From Synechococcus sp. MED850 (GTDB taxonomy: Bacteria > Cyanobacteriota > Cyanobacteriia > PCC-6307 > Cyanobiaceae): a DNA stretch of 24,905 bases. Position numbers and translations under genes: made by a program. Below the pieces are notes generated by a model. It was not told the origin of the DNA and did not search any database. It worked only from the letters and a program-made list of their open reading frames with translations. Positions 24,033-24,905 of the stretch are shown here, piece after piece. Location: positions 31,506 through 56,410 of the forward strand of contig PAEP01000024.1 in assembly GCA_002700765.1 (NCBI GenBank), written 5' to 3'. How positions within the stretch are numbered: position 1 is the first letter of the stretch; every line of letters starts with the position of its first letter.

Positions 24033-24905
24033 ATAACGCAGCACATTGTCCATCACTTTCTTGGTGTAGTAACGGGTTTCCGGGTAGGGAATGCGTTCCA
24101 CCCAAAGCTCAGGGGAATGGTTCAGCTCATCGGTCAGCCAGCCGTTCACGGCCCCGGGCCCGGCGTTGTAACTGGCGATGGCCAACAACGGGTTGTTTTG
24201 CCAGGTGTTGAGCATCTGCCGGAGGTAGGTCGCTCCCAGCTCGATGTTGAACGCAGGATCGTTCAGCTCGTTCGGCTCGAGCGTGCGTCCGGCCACCTCA
24301 TTGGCCGTGGCAGGCATCAATTGCATCAGCCCTCTGGCGCCCACAACCGAGCTCACCGTTGGAGAAAAACGTGATTCCTGTTTCGTCAGACCCAGGAGCA
24401 GTTCCGGCCGAAGGCGCTGACTGCTGGCTGACGCGAGGAATGCATCCCTGAAAAAAATCGGCGATTGGGCGCGCTGCAGCTGGATCTGCTGATCGCAGCT
24501 CGGCGTGCGCCAGCGAAGGCTCAGACGCCAGAGGCGGCCCAGAGCCGTCCAAGGATCATCGATGGCCAGGCGCAGGCGTCCTTCCACCAGCTGTTCGGCT
24601 GGTGAGCGCTGGGCGGCGGGGTCGTTGCCGCTCCGCCAGTGATCCCAGGCTTCATCGGTGAGGCCCAAGCGCCAGAGCGTGTTCACCATTGGATTCCGAC
24701 TGTTCAGAGGCGTCCATGGGGGCGTTGGCAGCGTTGGATCGGTGCCGTCAAGGAGATTCAGATCCGGTGTGTTGGCTTCTCCGAGTCGCACCCTGGCGCG
24801 CCAGCGGTAGTAGCCGGCAGGATGTTCCTCAACCAGGCGACGCCAATGTGAGAACGCGTCGTCCTGGCGATTCAGGCGCTGCTCACTGAACCCGAGCCAG
24901 AACAA
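23949..24905 (-). CDS. Lytic murein transglycosylase, Slt type (partial, N-terminus beyond window edge)
   Basis: The minus-strand frame is open to the right edge and encodes the last 318 residues. The first part is helical with repeat-like segments (FWLGFSEQRLNRQDDAFSHW, then WRLGLTDEAWDHW), as in the alpha-solenoid of Slt70-type enzymes. The C-terminal catalytic domain has LGLTKQESRFSP with the catalytic Glu, GARGLMQLMPATANEV, GATYLRQML, IASYNAGPGAVNGW and ETRYYTKKVMDNVLRY. It cleaves the MurNAc-GlcNAc bond of peptidoglycan, forming 1,6-anhydro ends, in the periplasm. The final 27 residues (rich in Asp, Glu, Pro, Ser) extend past the conserved domain and are the part overlapping the membrane-protein gene. 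Confidence 0.93.
   Translation of the reverse strand: MFWLGFSEQRLNRQDDAFSHWRRLVEEHPAGYYRWRARVRLGEANTPDLNLLDGTDPTLPTPPWTPLNSRNPMVNTLWRLGLTDEAWDHWRSGNDPAAQRSPAEQLVEGRLRLAIDDPWTALGRLWRLSLRWRTPSCDQQIQLQRAQSPIFFRDAFLASASSQRLRPELLLGLTKQESRFSPTVSSVVGARGLMQLMPATANEVAGRTLEPNELNDPAFNIELGATYLRQMLNTWQNNPLLAIASYNAGPGAVNGWLTDELNHSPELWVERIPYPETRYYTKKVMDNVLRYSAEHPDRCEQPGSRDQMADPDSTEQDG

Noticed and set aside
1..24905. Genomic island, prophage, toxin-antitoxin or CRISPR system
   Set aside because: No integrase, transposase, Cas-like gene, repeat-spacer array or attachment repeat was found around the lone tRNA, and neighbouring genes are core cyanobacterial functions with uniform codon style.

Overview
The window is a compact, GC-rich chromosomal stretch from a picocyanobacterium, most likely marine Synechococcus or close Cyanobium-type kin. 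The evidence is photosystem II genes (psbI, psbN, psbH), the cyanobacterial nitrogen regulator NtcA, a TxlA/HCF164-type thioredoxin, a lumenal-type pentapeptide protein and several cyanobacterial families of unknown function (DUF3181, DUF3084, DUF3146, DUF3769). I see no insertion sequence, integrase, prophage, CRISPR array or rRNA. Genes are tightly packed, with many 1-14 bp overlaps, and no gene-free stretch exceeds about 160 bp.

Layout. 1-3259: sfsA (partial, -), murJ (+), then three small cyanobacterial genes on the minus strand (unknown, DUF3181-like, 2TM). 3356-3460: tRNA-Arg(ACG) with its own terminator. 3529-9367: a plus-strand run of glyA, a WecA/TagO-type sugar-phosphate transferase, cinA, leuC and leuD. 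9446-12850: a pentapeptide-repeat protein facing a large minus-strand outer-membrane protein (DUF3769/LptD-like). 12937-17645: psbI (-), a GH38 alpha-mannosidase (+), psbN (-), then a psbH-tatA-pth-DUF3146 cluster (+). 17623-20059: a minus-strand ntcA-DUF3084-RuvC/YqgF-like cluster behind a clear NtcA-activated promoter that overlaps the stop codon of the next gene, rph (-). 20949-22860: a degenerate CobO-like protein and dcd (+), convergent with thyX (-). 22917-24905: a txlA-like thioredoxin (-), a divergent membrane protein (+), and a lytic transglycosylase (-) running off the right edge.

Functional themes. Envelope biogenesis is prominent: MurJ, the WecA/TagO-like transferase, the LptD-like protein, the transglycosylase and perhaps the mannosidase. 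Photosystem II assembly genes and a Tat translocase component are interleaved. Dcd and ThyX are consecutive-pathway enzymes supplying dTMP and are encoded tail to tail.

The most interesting object is the DUF3769/LptD-like protein. Between its LptA/OstA-like N-terminus and its C-terminal barrel it carries a roughly 185-residue segment that looks like a complete PagL-type (acyloxyacyl hydrolase/lipid A deacylase-like) beta-barrel with a conserved H-x-S motif. If correct, a lipid A modifying barrel is fused into an LPS-export-type protein. Two essentially complete small photosystem genes (psbI, psbN, 39 codons each) are easily missed by automatic ORF calling. All assignments were made by reading translations without database searches.
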